In this document: piece by piece, positions 25,667 to 34,522 of the stretch
Numbering within the stretch: the stretch's first letter is position 1
Layout of the letters: each line of letters begins with the position of its first letter
Source of the DNA: Bryobacterales bacterium
GTDB taxonomy: Bacteria > Acidobacteriota > Terriglobia > Bryobacterales > Bryobacteraceae
Assembly: GCA_020851555.1 (NCBI GenBank)
Contig: JADZCM010000041.1
Location: 62,001 to 126,000 of the forward strand
Reading direction: 5' to 3'
Length of the DNA stretch: 64,000 nucleotides
The notes under the pieces: model-generated
Databases searched by the model: none
Told to the model about the DNA's origin: nothing
The model's input: the letters and a program-made list of their open reading frames with translations, nothing else
Program-made: the position numbers and the translations under genes

Positions 25667-26914
25667 ATGAAGAGGCTTCTCTCGACCCTGCTGCTCCTGG
25701 CGTGGGTGGCCGTTGCGCCCGCCCACCAATCCGGCGGCGAGCCGGTGTTCCGCGAGATCGACGCGATTCTGGCGGAACTGAGCAAGATCACGGGGCTTGA
25801 GCCTCAAAAGCCGGTCCTGCGGGACGTCATCGGCCGGGACCAGGTGAAGCGCTTCCTCGAGGACCGGATCAAGGAGGAAGTCAAGCCCGAGGAACTGCGC
25901 GCGGAGGAGTTGACGCTCCGGAAGTTCGGGTTTGTGCCGGCTGATTTCGACCTGGCGAAAACCACCGTGGAGTTGCTGACCGAGCAGGCCGCCGCTTTCT
26001 ACGACTTCCGCAAGAAGCGGCTGTACTTGTTGGACTCCAGTTCCAGTTCCATGCAGGAGGTGGCGCTCGCGCACGAACTGGCCCACGCCCTGGCCGACCA
26101 GCATTTCAACCTGGCCAGGTTCATCGAGCGGGCGGGGAAGAGCGACGACGGCGCCATGGCCCGGCTGGCCGTGATGGAAGGGCAGGCCACCTGGCTCATG
26201 TCGGAGTACATGGCCCGCAAGATCGGGATGTCGCTCACGAAGTCGCCGGCCATCGCCCAGCTCATGAGCCAGCAGACGGCGGCCGTCACGGGTCAGTTCC
26301 CCGTCTTCGATAGCGCCCCGCTGTACCTGCGCGAGACGCTCCTGTTTCCCTACACGCAGGGCATGCTCTTCCAACAGACTCTGGTGGAAAAGGACGGACA
26401 GGCCGCTTTCGCCCGCGTGTTCCGCCGTCCTCCGGAGAGCACCCGGCAGATTCTCCATCCCGAGACGTACCTGGCGGGGGAGAAGCCGGCCAGCCCCGGG
26501 CTGCCCGAGTTTCGCGAAAGAAGCGCATACCGCGTGCTGGCGGAGGGCTCCATCGGAGAACTGGACCACTCCATTCTGCTGCGGCAGTATGCCGGCCAGG
26601 AGGAAGCGGGGGCCGTCGCTCCGCTTTGGAGAGGCGGGCAGTACAGGCTTTGGGAGCACAGGAAGCAGAAGGGAAAAACGGTGCTTGCGTACTCTTCCGA
26701 GTGGATGGATGACGGCGCGGCGAGGGAGTTCTTCCGCCTCTACCGTCTCGTCCTGAAAGGGAAGTCGCCGCTCTTCGAGCTCCTGTTGGACCAGGAAGGC
26801 AGACTCGCCGGGAGGGCTTCCGACGGCTATTTCGAGGTGCGCCTGAACGGCGCCACCGTGACCAGCCTGGAGGGCATGGACGCTCCGGGCGGGACCGCCG
26901 GACCCGTGCGTTAG
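25667..26914 (+). CDS. Exported HExxH zinc metallopeptidase-like protein
   Basis: A 415-residue secreted protein with a signal peptide (1-20). The zinc motif HELAH is at residues 136-140 in VALAHELAHALADQHF, and Glu171 in the following helix (VMEGQATWLM) is the likely third ligand, giving a gluzincin-like layout. The C-terminal part is mixed alpha/beta with no recognised domain. It is divergent from the Smr gene with 31 bp between starts, and a thioredoxin-fold protein gene follows after 27 bp, probably in the same transcript. Confidence 0.78.
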   Translation: MKRLLSTLLLLAWVAVAPAHQSGGEPVFREIDAILAELSKITGLEPQKPVLRDVIGRDQVKRFLEDRIKEEVKPEELRAEELTLRKFGFVPADFDLAKTTVELLTEQAAAFYDFRKKRLYLLDSSSSSMQEVALAHELAHALADQHFNLARFIERAGKSDDGAMARLAVMEGQATWLMSEYMARKIGMSLTKSPAIAQLMSQQTAAVTGQFPVFDSAPLYLRETLLFPYTQGMLFQQTLVEKDGQAAFARVFRRPPESTRQILHPETYLAGEKPASPGLPEFRERSAYRVLAEGSIGELDHSILLRQYAGQEEAGAVAPLWRGGQYRLWEHRKQKGKTVLAYSSEWMDDGAAREFFRLYRLVLKGKSPLFELLLDQEGRLAGRASDGYFEVRLNGATVTSLEGMDAPGGTAGPVR

Positions 26915-26941
26915 ACTGAAAGAGACAGGGAGGAGGCTGGC

Positions 26942-27541
26942 TTGGGGCGTCTCGGTTTGTTCTTGATGGTTGCCGGATGGATGGTTGCGGCTCCGCCGGC
27001 GGGGGCGGCCGTTCCGCGCCCGGCGCCGGACTATACGATCAGGCAGATCGACGGGAAACGGATTCCGCTCGCCGCCTATAAGGGCAAAGTGGTGGCTCTG
27101 TTCTTCGTCTCCACGGACTGCCCGCACTGCCAGGAAACCTGCCGTTACATGGAGCAGATCCAGCGGCAGTACGGCCCCCGCGGGCTTCAGACCCTGGCGG
27201 TGGCCTTCAACTCCATGGCGATCATGCTGGTGCAGGAGTTCGTCCTCCGGAGCGGCGCGACCTACCCGGTAGGATATGATGAGCGGGACCCGGTCTTCGC
27301 CTTCCTGCAACGCTCTCCGAGGCTGCAAACCTACGTTCCGATCATGGTGCTGATCGACCGGAAGGGCATGATCCGCGAGCAGCATACCGGCGACGACCCG
27401 ATCTTCATGCTGGACCCGGTGAAACGCGAGATGGTACAGGTCCGCGCGGCGATAGAACGGTTGCTGGCGGAGCAACCGGCTGCCGCCAAGAAGAAAGCCT
27501 CCCCCGCGAAGAGCGCACGGCAGGGAAGCGGCGTGAAGTAG
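26942..27541 (+). CDS. Exported thioredoxin-fold protein (TlpA/peroxiredoxin-like)
   Basis: A 199-residue protein with a signal peptide (1-22) and a thioredoxin-like fold. The redox motif C60-P-H-C63 lies in FFVSTDCPHCQETCRYM, with a further Cys three residues later, and VPIMVLIDRKGMI carries the cis-Pro region. The tail is Lys/Ala-rich. It starts at a TTG with a strong AGGGAGGAGG upstream. Thiol-disulfide exchange in the periplasm is the expected role, possibly for the metallopeptidase encoded just upstream. Confidence 0.8.
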   Translation: MGRLGLFLMVAGWMVAAPPAGAAVPRPAPDYTIRQIDGKRIPLAAYKGKVVALFFVSTDCPHCQETCRYMEQIQRQYGPRGLQTLAVAFNSMAIMLVQEFVLRSGATYPVGYDERDPVFAFLQRSPRLQTYVPIMVLIDRKGMIREQHTGDDPIFMLDPVKREMVQVRAAIERLLAEQPAAAKKKASPAKSARQGSGVK

Positions 27542-27867
27542 TTGCGCTGGCCTTCGCCACCGTCACCCGTCCGGCGGCCGCAGCGTCAATCACCTTCACC
27601 GGGTGGATCTCTCTCTGGTCGGAAACACGAAGTTAACCCGCTGCCGGGGCGCCGCTCAAATCCGCGTCAGACCGCAACTATAAGCGTTCAAAAGGCTTCC
27701 ACTCCCGTCACACTTTTGGGATAGGAACCCAAAATATCAGCTGGGCGAATCAGACGTTCTATACTGGAACTACAACATCCGGAGATGGACAGCGGGTTAA
27801 CACCGTCCCGCGACACCAGAAGCATATTGACCATGGTATTCATGAGCCGTAGTCCGTGGAGACGATC
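27542..27867. other. Intergenic region with one short hairpin
   Basis: No gene seen. An inverted repeat TTTTGGG/CCCAAAA with a seven-base loop lies at 27714-27734; it has no T-run, so it is only a weak terminator candidate. The GC content drops visibly here and stays lower through the next gene. Confidence 0.4.
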
Positions 27868-28908
27868 ATGAGAACGCCGCTCCTGACGTTGCTTCTCTTC
27901 GCACATATTGTTCGGGCGGGAATCATCAGCTACGCCCCTCTGCCAACAATCGAACGGCAGGCTTCTTCGATCATCGTTGCCGAGGTCGAATCGGTGGCCG
28001 CCACCCCAAGTCGCAGCACGATCATTGTGCGTGTGCTCCGGATCGTCAAAGGCGTCGAACGTAGCCCTGGTACGCTGGAAAACCTCTGGGTGGAGGGCGA
28101 CCTTCTGGACGCTGCCGCCGCCAAACATTACGGTCCCCGGTTGTGGTTCATAGGTTCCGATGGAGCTGTGATCCCGAGGACTGTCAATGTACCAAGGGTT
28201 GACGGTTTATCGCTTCCGGCAGTTCGGGATGATCGCTATCAAGATGCTGCGCGTGCTGCGACTGCTCGCGGCCTGGGGATAGAGGTCGCGGCGGCTGCTC
28301 GCGACAGGCTCCTGGACGCGCCCGCGGTTCGACAGGTCACGCACTACCTGCAGTCCAGATCAGTCGGCGAGCGTGAGGAACTGGAGCGACTGGGTTTCTC
28401 GCAGGTCAGCGCGGACTCCCTGAGGGTAGCCAATTCGCTGCGCAGCGGCGTCGCAGCCAGTGTGGACGAACTCGTCCGTCAACTCGGCGCTGGCGCACCC
28501 GACGACAGCGTTCGGGATGCACTTTGCTTGTACCGAAATCCAAGCCCTGCAGGCATTGCTGCGCTTTCGAAACTGCTTGACTCTACCACCGACACCGGAC
28601 TGGCCGTGTGTATCCTTGTCGCGCTGAAAGAAATCCATACCAACGAGACCATTCCCATTCTTGTGAGGGCGTTGGACCGTCCGGATCAAAGCCAACGCTA
28701 TCTTGCCGTGTCGGGCTTGTACTTTGTCGCCAACGCCGGCCAAGTTCCCATGGAAAAGCCGTTCGTGGTTGATGGTCGGGAAGTTCAGCGTCCCAAGAAG
28801 AGCTCTGGTGAGGGTGTGGTTGGCGAACTGCCGCCCTTCGACGTATACCGTCTGGAGGAGGCCAAACACCTCGCGTTCTGGAAAACCTGGGCGAGCACAA
28901 CCCCCTAA
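27868..28908 (+). CDS. Exported protein with HEAT-like repeats, unknown function
   Basis: A 346-residue protein with a signal peptide (MRTPLLTLLLFAHIVRAG). Residues 20-110 look like a small beta domain, and residues 175-300 form paired helices of HEAT/armadillo type (AALSKLLDSTTDTGLAVCIL, NETIPILVRALDRPDQSQRY). GGAG sits six bases upstream of the ATG at 27868; a GTG at 27856 is the alternative. GC content and codon use are lower than in neighbours, so it may have been acquired. No enzymatic motif is visible. Confidence 0.65.
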   Translation: MRTPLLTLLLFAHIVRAGIISYAPLPTIERQASSIIVAEVESVAATPSRSTIIVRVLRIVKGVERSPGTLENLWVEGDLLDAAAAKHYGPRLWFIGSDGAVIPRTVNVPRVDGLSLPAVRDDRYQDAARAATARGLGIEVAAAARDRLLDAPAVRQVTHYLQSRSVGEREELERLGFSQVSADSLRVANSLRSGVAASVDELVRQLGAGAPDDSVRDALCLYRNPSPAGIAALSKLLDSTTDTGLAVCILVALKEIHTNETIPILVRALDRPDQSQRYLAVSGLYFVANAGQVPMEKPFVVDGREVQRPKKSSGEGVVGELPPFDVYRLEEAKHLAFWKTWASTTP

Positions 28909-29226
28909 CCTGACTCATAGCGGCTCGAGGCTGCCCCGGGCCGCTAGAAGCCAGTCTGGCGTGGATGGGTAGCCAGGATCTTGTACTCCTGTGTTGGGAA
29001 CGCCCGCGTCACCCGCGTCGGCTCATCAAAGTCTATTGGTTGGCGTCGAATTCCGGCCCGTCCACGCGGGCAATACCGCCGCTTTTCTCCGACCGTCAGG
29101 TGGCACGGGTGCTAGGTGAGTTGATTCAAGACATCGCGCGGTTTGCCGTGGCATGCAATGGACGCCAAAGCGAGACTTCGAATCCATCCGTGACTATCGG
29201 GCAGCCGATTCCTGTTAACACCCCCA
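28909..29226. other. Intergenic region, no gene seen
   Basis: About 320 bases between the HEAT-repeat protein and the phage fragment. Small ORFs are present but none has a ribosome binding site or protein-like composition. It may be decayed prophage or island DNA. Confidence 0.4.
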
Positions 29227-29656
29227 ATGTCCATCGATCGCCCGATCGAACTGGTCGTCACCGTCGAAGTCAACAAAGCGAATCAGTCCATCAAATCCGT
29301 CAACGCGAACCTCTCCGGCATCGAAGAGACCGCCGTGCGGACCACGCGCAGCGCCTCGCAGGGGATCGGCGGCATGGCGGCCGCGATAGTCAAAGGCGCC
29401 ACGGCTGGCAACCTGCTTGCTAACGCGATCAAGAGGGCGCTCAGTTTCGCCAAGGAGTGGACCATCGAAGCGGCGAAGGAGGCGGCACACACGGAGCGGG
29501 CCGCTGCCCTCGCACGCTCGCTCGCCAGGGCCCATGGCGACGGTGCGGCCGCCGCGGAGAAGGTAATCGAGGCGAGCCGCGACCTGGGCTTCGCCGCATC
29601 GGACGCCACCACCAGCGTGCAGAAGCTGATCATGGCCGACATTGGCCTCGCTGCGC
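29227..29656 (+). pseudogene. N-terminal fragment of a phage tail tape-measure protein
   Basis: The frame from 29227 reads as a tape-measure N-terminus: a short beta start (IELVVTVEVNKANQSIKSVN), then long Ala-rich helices with GGMAAAIVKGATAGNLLANA and FAKEWTIEAAKEAAHTERA. It stops resembling phage near 29650 and continues in frame, without a stop, into the transporter that starts at 29701. No other phage gene is nearby. It appears to be the remnant of an excised or deleted prophage. Confidence 0.6.
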
Positions 29657-29684
29657 TTGACCGGTATGGGCGCGGCGGTGTAAC
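29657..29684 (+). promoter_or_regulatory. Candidate sigma70-type promoter for the sugar transporter
   Basis: TTGACC at 29657-29662 and TGTAAC at 29679-29684 are 16 bp apart, 17 bp before the transporter ATG. It matches the consensus at 5 of 6 and 4 of 6 positions. It lies at the joint between the phage fragment and the transporter, so the transporter probably kept its own promoter. Confidence 0.35.
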
Positions 29685-29700
29685 CTCACGTGATCGGACG

Positions 29701-30747
29701 ATGACTCTGCCGACGACCTTCCTTTCCGCGCTTCTAGTCGCCGTTTTGGGTTTAGTGTGCCTGGGCAGTTGGATCAACACCCTGAAGCTCTGCAAGAAGT
29801 GGCGCTTCGAACTGTATTACTTCGATTTCGCCTTGGGGGCGTTCGTGGCGGCCGCCGTGGCCGCGATCACGCTCGGCGCGCTGGGAGCCGACGGATTCAC
29901 TTTCACCGATGACCTCATGCGGGCGGGGAAGCGTAATATCGTTTACGCCATCGCCGGGGGAATGATTTTCAATCTCGGCAACCTGCTGCTGGTGGGCGCC
30001 ACGGCTCTGATCGGCATGAGCCTGGCGTTTCCCATGGCCTGCGGAACGGGGCTTCTGGTTTCTGCTTTGTTCGCGTACTTCTCCGGCCGTCCGGCAAGCG
30101 CGGGGATGTTCTTTACGGCTTTGGGGCTGGCGGCGCTCGCGATAACGTTCGGGGTGCTCAGCCACCGTTCGCTGGCTCTGGCAAAGGAAGTGGCGAAGAT
30201 GAAAGCCGGTGAACACCGGACGCTGCGTCCCAGCGTTGCATGGAGGGGCGTGATCGTCGGCCTGGTGTCAGGAGTGCTGCTGGGCGTCTACTATCCACTG
30301 GCCGCCGCGGCCAAAGCCGGGGAAGCGGGCGTGGGGCCGTATGCGCTGGCGGTGGCCTTCAATCTGGGAGTCCTTACGTCCACCGTCGTCTACAATCTCT
30401 ACCTCATGAATCTGCCGTTGCAGGGCAGGCCGATCGAGATCCCCGAGTATTTCCGCGGCCGCTTCCGCAGCCACTGGCTGGGGTGGCTGGGCGGGGTTAC
30501 GTGGGCCGCCGGCATGCTCGCCTGCTGGGTGCTGGGCGCGGCTCTACAGGAGACGCTGCCGCCGTCCGGGATCATCTTCGCCATGCTCCAGTCGGCCCCT
30601 CTGCTGGCTGTCCTTTGGGGAGTGCTGGCGTGGAGGGAGTTTAAGCCGGGCGACGCGAGGGCGCGGGCGTACCTGGTTATGGTGGTGTTCTTGTTCGGGG
30701 CCTGCGTGGCGATGCTGGCGTTGATCCCCTTCTCGACGCTGCCCTAG
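29701..30747 (+). CDS. GRP/RhaT-like sugar transporter (DMT superfamily)
   Basis: A 348-residue protein with ten membrane helices. It opens LPTTFLSALLVAVLGLVCLG with SWINTLKL, followed by KWRFELYYFDFALG, a signature of the glucose/rhamnose uptake transporters common in Acidobacteria and Bacteroidetes. It ends with a helix at the stop. The ATG at 29701 is taken as the start, because the upstream extension in frame is phage-derived. The stop overlaps the convergent alanyl-tRNA editing gene by four bases. Confidence 0.8.
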   Translation: MTLPTTFLSALLVAVLGLVCLGSWINTLKLCKKWRFELYYFDFALGAFVAAAVAAITLGALGADGFTFTDDLMRAGKRNIVYAIAGGMIFNLGNLLLVGATALIGMSLAFPMACGTGLLVSALFAYFSGRPASAGMFFTALGLAALAITFGVLSHRSLALAKEVAKMKAGEHRTLRPSVAWRGVIVGLVSGVLLGVYYPLAAAAKAGEAGVGPYALAVAFNLGVLTSTVVYNLYLMNLPLQGRPIEIPEYFRGRFRSHWLGWLGGVTWAAGMLACWVLGAALQETLPPSGIIFAMLQSAPLLAVLWGVLAWREFKPGDARARAYLVMVVFLFGACVAMLALIPFSTLP

Positions 30748-31916
30748 GCCCACCCGAGGCCGGCCAGCACGGCGGCCAGAGCCTCGCGCGAGGCTACGGT
30801 TCCCTGCGCCAGTTGAGCGTTGCCGCCGCCCCTGCCGCCCCGCCTCGCCAGCAGATCTTTCAGCGTGGCGCCCGCGTTCACGCCGAGATCGGCGGAGACC
30901 GCCAGCAGAACCGCGGGGGGATCTTCCACCGCCGCCACGAAAGAAGCCTTCGGAGCCGAGACGAAACCCTGGGCCTGCGCGCGCAGTTCCTCGTCCAGTG
31001 AGCCGGACGGCCGTCGCAGCAGCGTGCGGCGCACCCCGTCCGGGCCCGGTGCGGTGGCCCCGTAAAGCTCGCGGCCCCGGTACCGGGCCAACTCGCCGGC
31101 CGCTCGCCGCCGCGCCTTCTCAGACGCCTGGAGCGCCTCCTGCTGGCCGGCCGCCAACGCCGGTGCTTCCTCCAGCGTGGACGAGAACCCCCTGGCGATC
31201 CGGGCCAGCCCGTCGAAATCCCGCCGCGCCCTCCGCACCGCGCGCATGCCGCACAGGAACTCGAGACGGACGTTCCCCCGTACCTTGTCCAGCCGCCGCA
31301 GCAGGATGGGACCGATTTCGCCGGTGGCGCGGACGTGCGTTCCGCCGCACGCGCTGCGGTCCAATCCTTCGATCGACACGATCCGCAGCATGCCCTCTCG
31401 ATCCGGCGCGCGGCGCAGGTCTGTAGCCTCGGCGGACGGCTGGAAGGAGGTCGTCACCGGGAGATTCCGGGTAACCTGGCGGTTGGCGAGTTCCTCCGCC
31501 GCGAGCACGTCCTCCGGCCGCAGTTCGTCCACGCTCAGGTCAATGGTCGAGCTTTCACTGCCCAGGTGAAAGCCCACGGTCTGGGCGCCGGACAACTCCA
31601 GCAGCACGGCGGACAGAAGGTGCTGGCCGGAGTGCTGCTGCATGTGGTCGAACCGCCTCTCCCAGTCGATGCGGCAGGCGACTTCCACTTCCGCGACGGG
31701 GGATGCTACCACGTGCGCGACCCGGCGCTCCTCGTCCACCACGTCCAGCACCGGCGCCCCTGCTATTTCGCCCGTGTCGTGAGGCTGCCCGCCGGAAGCA
31801 GGGTAGAAGGCCGTCCTGTCCAGGTAGAGACGGCGGCCGTCCTCGGATCTGTCGACGATGTGCGCGGTGAATTCGGCGAGGTAAGCGTCCTGCTGGTACA
31901 GGCGCGTGGTGATCAT
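30744..31916 (-). CDS. Alanyl-tRNA editing protein (AlaX-like, with DHHA1 region)
   Basis: A 390-residue trans-editing protein that hydrolyses mischarged Ser- or Gly-tRNA(Ala). The zinc-site motifs are H95-SGQ-H99 (QQHSGQHLLSA) and ACGGTHVRATGEIG. The N-terminal FYPASGGQPHDTG matches the AlaRS editing-domain family. The C-terminal 150 residues contain a helical linker and a DHHA1-like domain ending in GGRGGGNAQLAQG, an arrangement like the C-terminal half of alanyl-tRNA synthetase without its catalytic core. It lies 29 bp downstream of nuoA. Confidence 0.88.
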   Translation of the reverse strand: MITTRLYQQDAYLAEFTAHIVDRSEDGRRLYLDRTAFYPASGGQPHDTGEIAGAPVLDVVDEERRVAHVVASPVAEVEVACRIDWERRFDHMQQHSGQHLLSAVLLELSGAQTVGFHLGSESSTIDLSVDELRPEDVLAAEELANRQVTRNLPVTTSFQPSAEATDLRRAPDREGMLRIVSIEGLDRSACGGTHVRATGEIGPILLRRLDKVRGNVRLEFLCGMRAVRRARRDFDGLARIARGFSSTLEEAPALAAGQQEALQASEKARRRAAGELARYRGRELYGATAPGPDGVRRTLLRRPSGSLDEELRAQAQGFVSAPKASFVAAVEDPPAVLLAVSADLGVNAGATLKDLLARRGGRGGGNAQLAQGTVASREALAAVLAGLGWA

Positions 31917-31945
31917 CCTTGCCTCTGGGTCTTACATGAGCGGTC

Positions 31946-32302
31946 TCAGACCCACTCCAGGGCGCCTTTTCTGTAGGCCCAGATGTAGCCCACGATCAGG
32001 ATCAGCAGGAACACCGTCACCTCGGCGACGCCGAACCACCCCAGTTTCTGGTGCCGCACGGCCCAGGGGTACAGGAAGATCGTCTCCACATCGAAGATCA
32101 CGAACAGAATGGCGATGATGTAGAAGCGGACCGTGTACCGGCCCCGCGCGTTGGAGGCAGCCTGGATTCCGCACTCGTAGGCTTCGGACTTGACCTGCCC
32201 GGGCAGCGACGGCCGCACCAGCTTGGCCAGCCCCAGCAGGACGATCGGAAACAGGATCGCGCAGATGAGGTAGATGAAGATCGGCAGATACCCTTCCGGC
32301 AT
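31946..32302 (-). CDS. nuoA: NADH-quinone oxidoreductase subunit A
   Basis: A 118-residue membrane subunit of complex I with three helices. The conserved loop SEAYECGIQ and the central FYIIAILFVIFDVETIFLYP are diagnostic, with the acidic residues DVE in helix 2. The start at 32302 gives the normal length. No nuoB or other complex I gene lies beside it in this window, so it is either the solitary copy of a split cluster or an extra copy. It is divergent from cysE, with 43 bp between starts. Confidence 0.93.
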   Translation of the reverse strand: MPEGYLPIFIYLICAILFPIVLLGLAKLVRPSLPGQVKSEAYECGIQAASNARGRYTVRFYIIAILFVIFDVETIFLYPWAVRHQKLGWFGVAEVTVFLLILIVGYIWAYRKGALEWV

Positions 32303-32345
32303 GGAGCTATCAATATAACACGGGCGGGCCGGAGGGCAGGCGTCC

Positions 32346-33026
32346 ATGCGCGATAATGGAATCAAGATGTTCCAGCCTATGAGGGAGCAGATTGACACCA
32401 TTTTCAGGGTTGATCCCGCCGCGAGGAGCGTCCTGGAGATCTTCTTCTGTTACCCCGGATTCCACGCGATCCTGCTGCACCGCCTGGCCCACAAGCTCTA
32501 TCGAGCCGGCTGGCCGGTTCTGGGCCGGATGATCTCTCAGCTCAGCCGATTTCTCACCGGGATCGAGATACACCCCGGCGCGAAGATCGGGCGGCGGTTC
32601 TTTATCGACCATGGCATGGGGGTGGTCATCGGCGAGACGGCCGAGATCGGGGACGACGTTCTGCTCTACCAGGGCGTCACGCTCGGCGGGACCGGCAAGG
32701 AGAAGGGCAAGCGGCATCCCACCCTGGGCAACCACGTGGTGGTCGGCACGGGCGCCAAGATCCTGGGCAGTATCAGGATCGGCGATCACGTGAAGATCGG
32801 GGCGGGCTCCGTGGTCGTGCATCCGGTGCCGGACCACTCCACGGTGGTGGGCATACCGGGGAAGGTCGTTCGTGTGCGCGGCGAGGAAGTCACCGAAGAT
32901 AACGTACTCGAACACGGCCGCCTCCCCGACCCGGAGGGTCAGGCGCTGGAGGAGTTGACCAGACGCGTCGAAGAACTGGAGGCCCGGTTGCGCGCCTCGA
33001 CGGTCTCCGCGCCCGGCCCCTCGTGA
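32346..33026 (+). CDS. cysE: Serine O-acetyltransferase
   Basis: A 226-residue enzyme making O-acetylserine for cysteine synthesis. The helical N-terminal part is shortened compared with the E. coli protein, as in many bacteria. The left-handed beta helix holds [19 protein letters not shown], the catalytic His/Asp region, and [20 protein letters not shown], the acetyl-CoA loop. A C-terminal coiled-coil extension ([17 protein letters not shown]) is additional. An in-frame ATG at 32367 is a possible alternative start. Confidence 0.93.
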   Translation: MRDNGIKMFQPMREQIDTIFRVDPAARSVLEIFFCYPGFHAILLHRLAHKLYRAGWPVLGRMISQLSRFLTGIEIHPGAKIGRRFFIDHGMGVVIGETAEIGDDVLLYQGVTLGGTGKEKGKRHPTLGNHVVVGTGAKILGSIRIGDHVKIGAGSVVVHPVPDHSTVVGIPGKVVRVRGEEVTEDNVLEHGRLPDPEGQALEELTRRVEELEARLRASTVSAPGPS

Positions 33027-33154
33027 ACCTGGCGCCCGGGCCGCTTGGCGGGCTTCTTCCCTCGCTGCCGTCCGGGGTTTCCTCCGCCGGCCCACTTGAC
33101 ACGGCGGGCCCGGCGGACAGAGGATGGTGAACCGTAGTCAGGAATGGGGGGGAC

Positions 33155-34459
33155 ATGACAGATTTGAGCCGTAGGACCCTGTTGGGTGGAGTTTCAAGCT
33201 TCGCCATTCTGAAATCGCAAACAATCCCGGGAGCGAGCCGCGAGAGGCTGCGAGCCGGGCTGGTCGGCTGCGGAGGGCGGGGAACCGCCGCCGCCGTCAA
33301 CCTGCTGACCGCCGACCCCAATGTCGAACTCGTGGCCATGGCGGACGTGTTCGAGGACAAGCAGACGGACTCGCTCCGGCGCTTGCGCGATCCGCAATAC
33401 ATCATGAGCAACGTCAAGAACGCGGCGGCGTTCCTGGGCCGCCCGCCGGACGAACTCGCCGGGTCGGTGGCCAAGCGCGTCAACGTCGCGCCGGACCTGC
33501 AACTGGTGGGCTTTGACGCGTTCAAGAAGCTCGTCGCCTCCAACGTGGATATCGTGCTGCTGACGACCCCGCCCGGCTACCGCCCCGAGCATTTCGAGGC
33601 CGCCATCAACGCCGGCAAGCACGTGTTCGCCGAGAAGCCCATCGCCACGGACCCGGTGGGCGTGCGGCGCTTCATGGCGGCGGCGAGGCTGGCGGCGGAG
33701 AAGAAGCTGACCGTGGTCACCGGCACGCAATGGATGGCGCAGACCGAGTGCAAGGAGACGGTGCAGAAGATCCACGATGGCGCCATCGGCGATGTGGTCG
33801 CCCTCTACAGCGACTACCTCAGCGGCCCCGTGATGCATGCCAAGGCGCGCGATCCGAAGTGGGGCGACATGGAGTGGCAGCACCGCAACTGGTACTCCTT
33901 CTTGTGGATCTGCGGCGACCAGATCGTGGAACAGCACGTCCACGGCATCAACTTCTGCAACTGGGTGATGGGGACCCACCCGGAGCGCGTAGTTGCGTCC
34001 GGAGGCGTCGCATGGCGCCCCAAGGAGGAACTGTACGGCAACATCTACGACCACCTGGCCGCGGATTTCGTGTACCCCAACGGGGTGCGCTGGAGCAGCC
34101 ACTGCCGGCAGTACCCCGCCAAGGTCTCCTACAACCGCGTGGCGGACCTGTTCGTCGGGACCAAAGGCAGGAGCAACGGACGGGACATGGGCTCGGCGGG
34201 CCTGGACCCCCTGGTGCAGGAGCACATCGACCTGGTGCGGAGCATCCGCGGCGACGGGCCGTATCAGAACCAGGGCATACGCATTGCCGAGAGTACGCTG
34301 ACCGCCATCATGGCGAGGGAGGCGGCGTATTCGGGCATTGAAGTGACCTGGGACATGATCCTGAACTCCAAGCAGGACTTGCAGCCCAAGGCCTTCGATT
34401 ACAAACTCGGCCTGACCGTGCCGCCGGTCCCCGTCCCCGGCCAGTACAAGTTCACTTAG
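33155..34459 (+). CDS. Tat-exported Gfo/Idh/MocA family oxidoreductase
   Basis: A 434-residue NAD(P)-dependent sugar oxidoreductase-like protein. The leader LSRRTLLGGVSSFAI directs Tat export. The Rossmann motif GLVGCGGRGTAA follows, and the family motif AEKPIAT marks the catalytic Lys. The middle has WQHRNWYSFLWICGDQIVEQH, with His residues expected in the active site of the exported subgroup. GGGGG lies just before the ATG. It stands alone. Likely substrates are sugars or their glycosides in the periplasm; the exact one is not readable. Confidence 0.88.
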   Translation: MTDLSRRTLLGGVSSFAILKSQTIPGASRERLRAGLVGCGGRGTAAAVNLLTADPNVELVAMADVFEDKQTDSLRRLRDPQYIMSNVKNAAAFLGRPPDELAGSVAKRVNVAPDLQLVGFDAFKKLVASNVDIVLLTTPPGYRPEHFEAAINAGKHVFAEKPIATDPVGVRRFMAAARLAAEKKLTVVTGTQWMAQTECKETVQKIHDGAIGDVVALYSDYLSGPVMHAKARDPKWGDMEWQHRNWYSFLWICGDQIVEQHVHGINFCNWVMGTHPERVVASGGVAWRPKEELYGNIYDHLAADFVYPNGVRWSSHCRQYPAKVSYNRVADLFVGTKGRSNGRDMGSAGLDPLVQEHIDLVRSIRGDGPYQNQGIRIAESTLTAIMAREAAYSGIEVTWDMILNSKQDLQPKAFDYKLGLTVPPVPVPGQYKFT

Positions 34460-34522
34460 CTCCGGAGCGGGTTCCGTTTCAGGCGTTTCGAAAAGAACCG
34501 CGCCGGCCGCCGCGCCCGCGCG

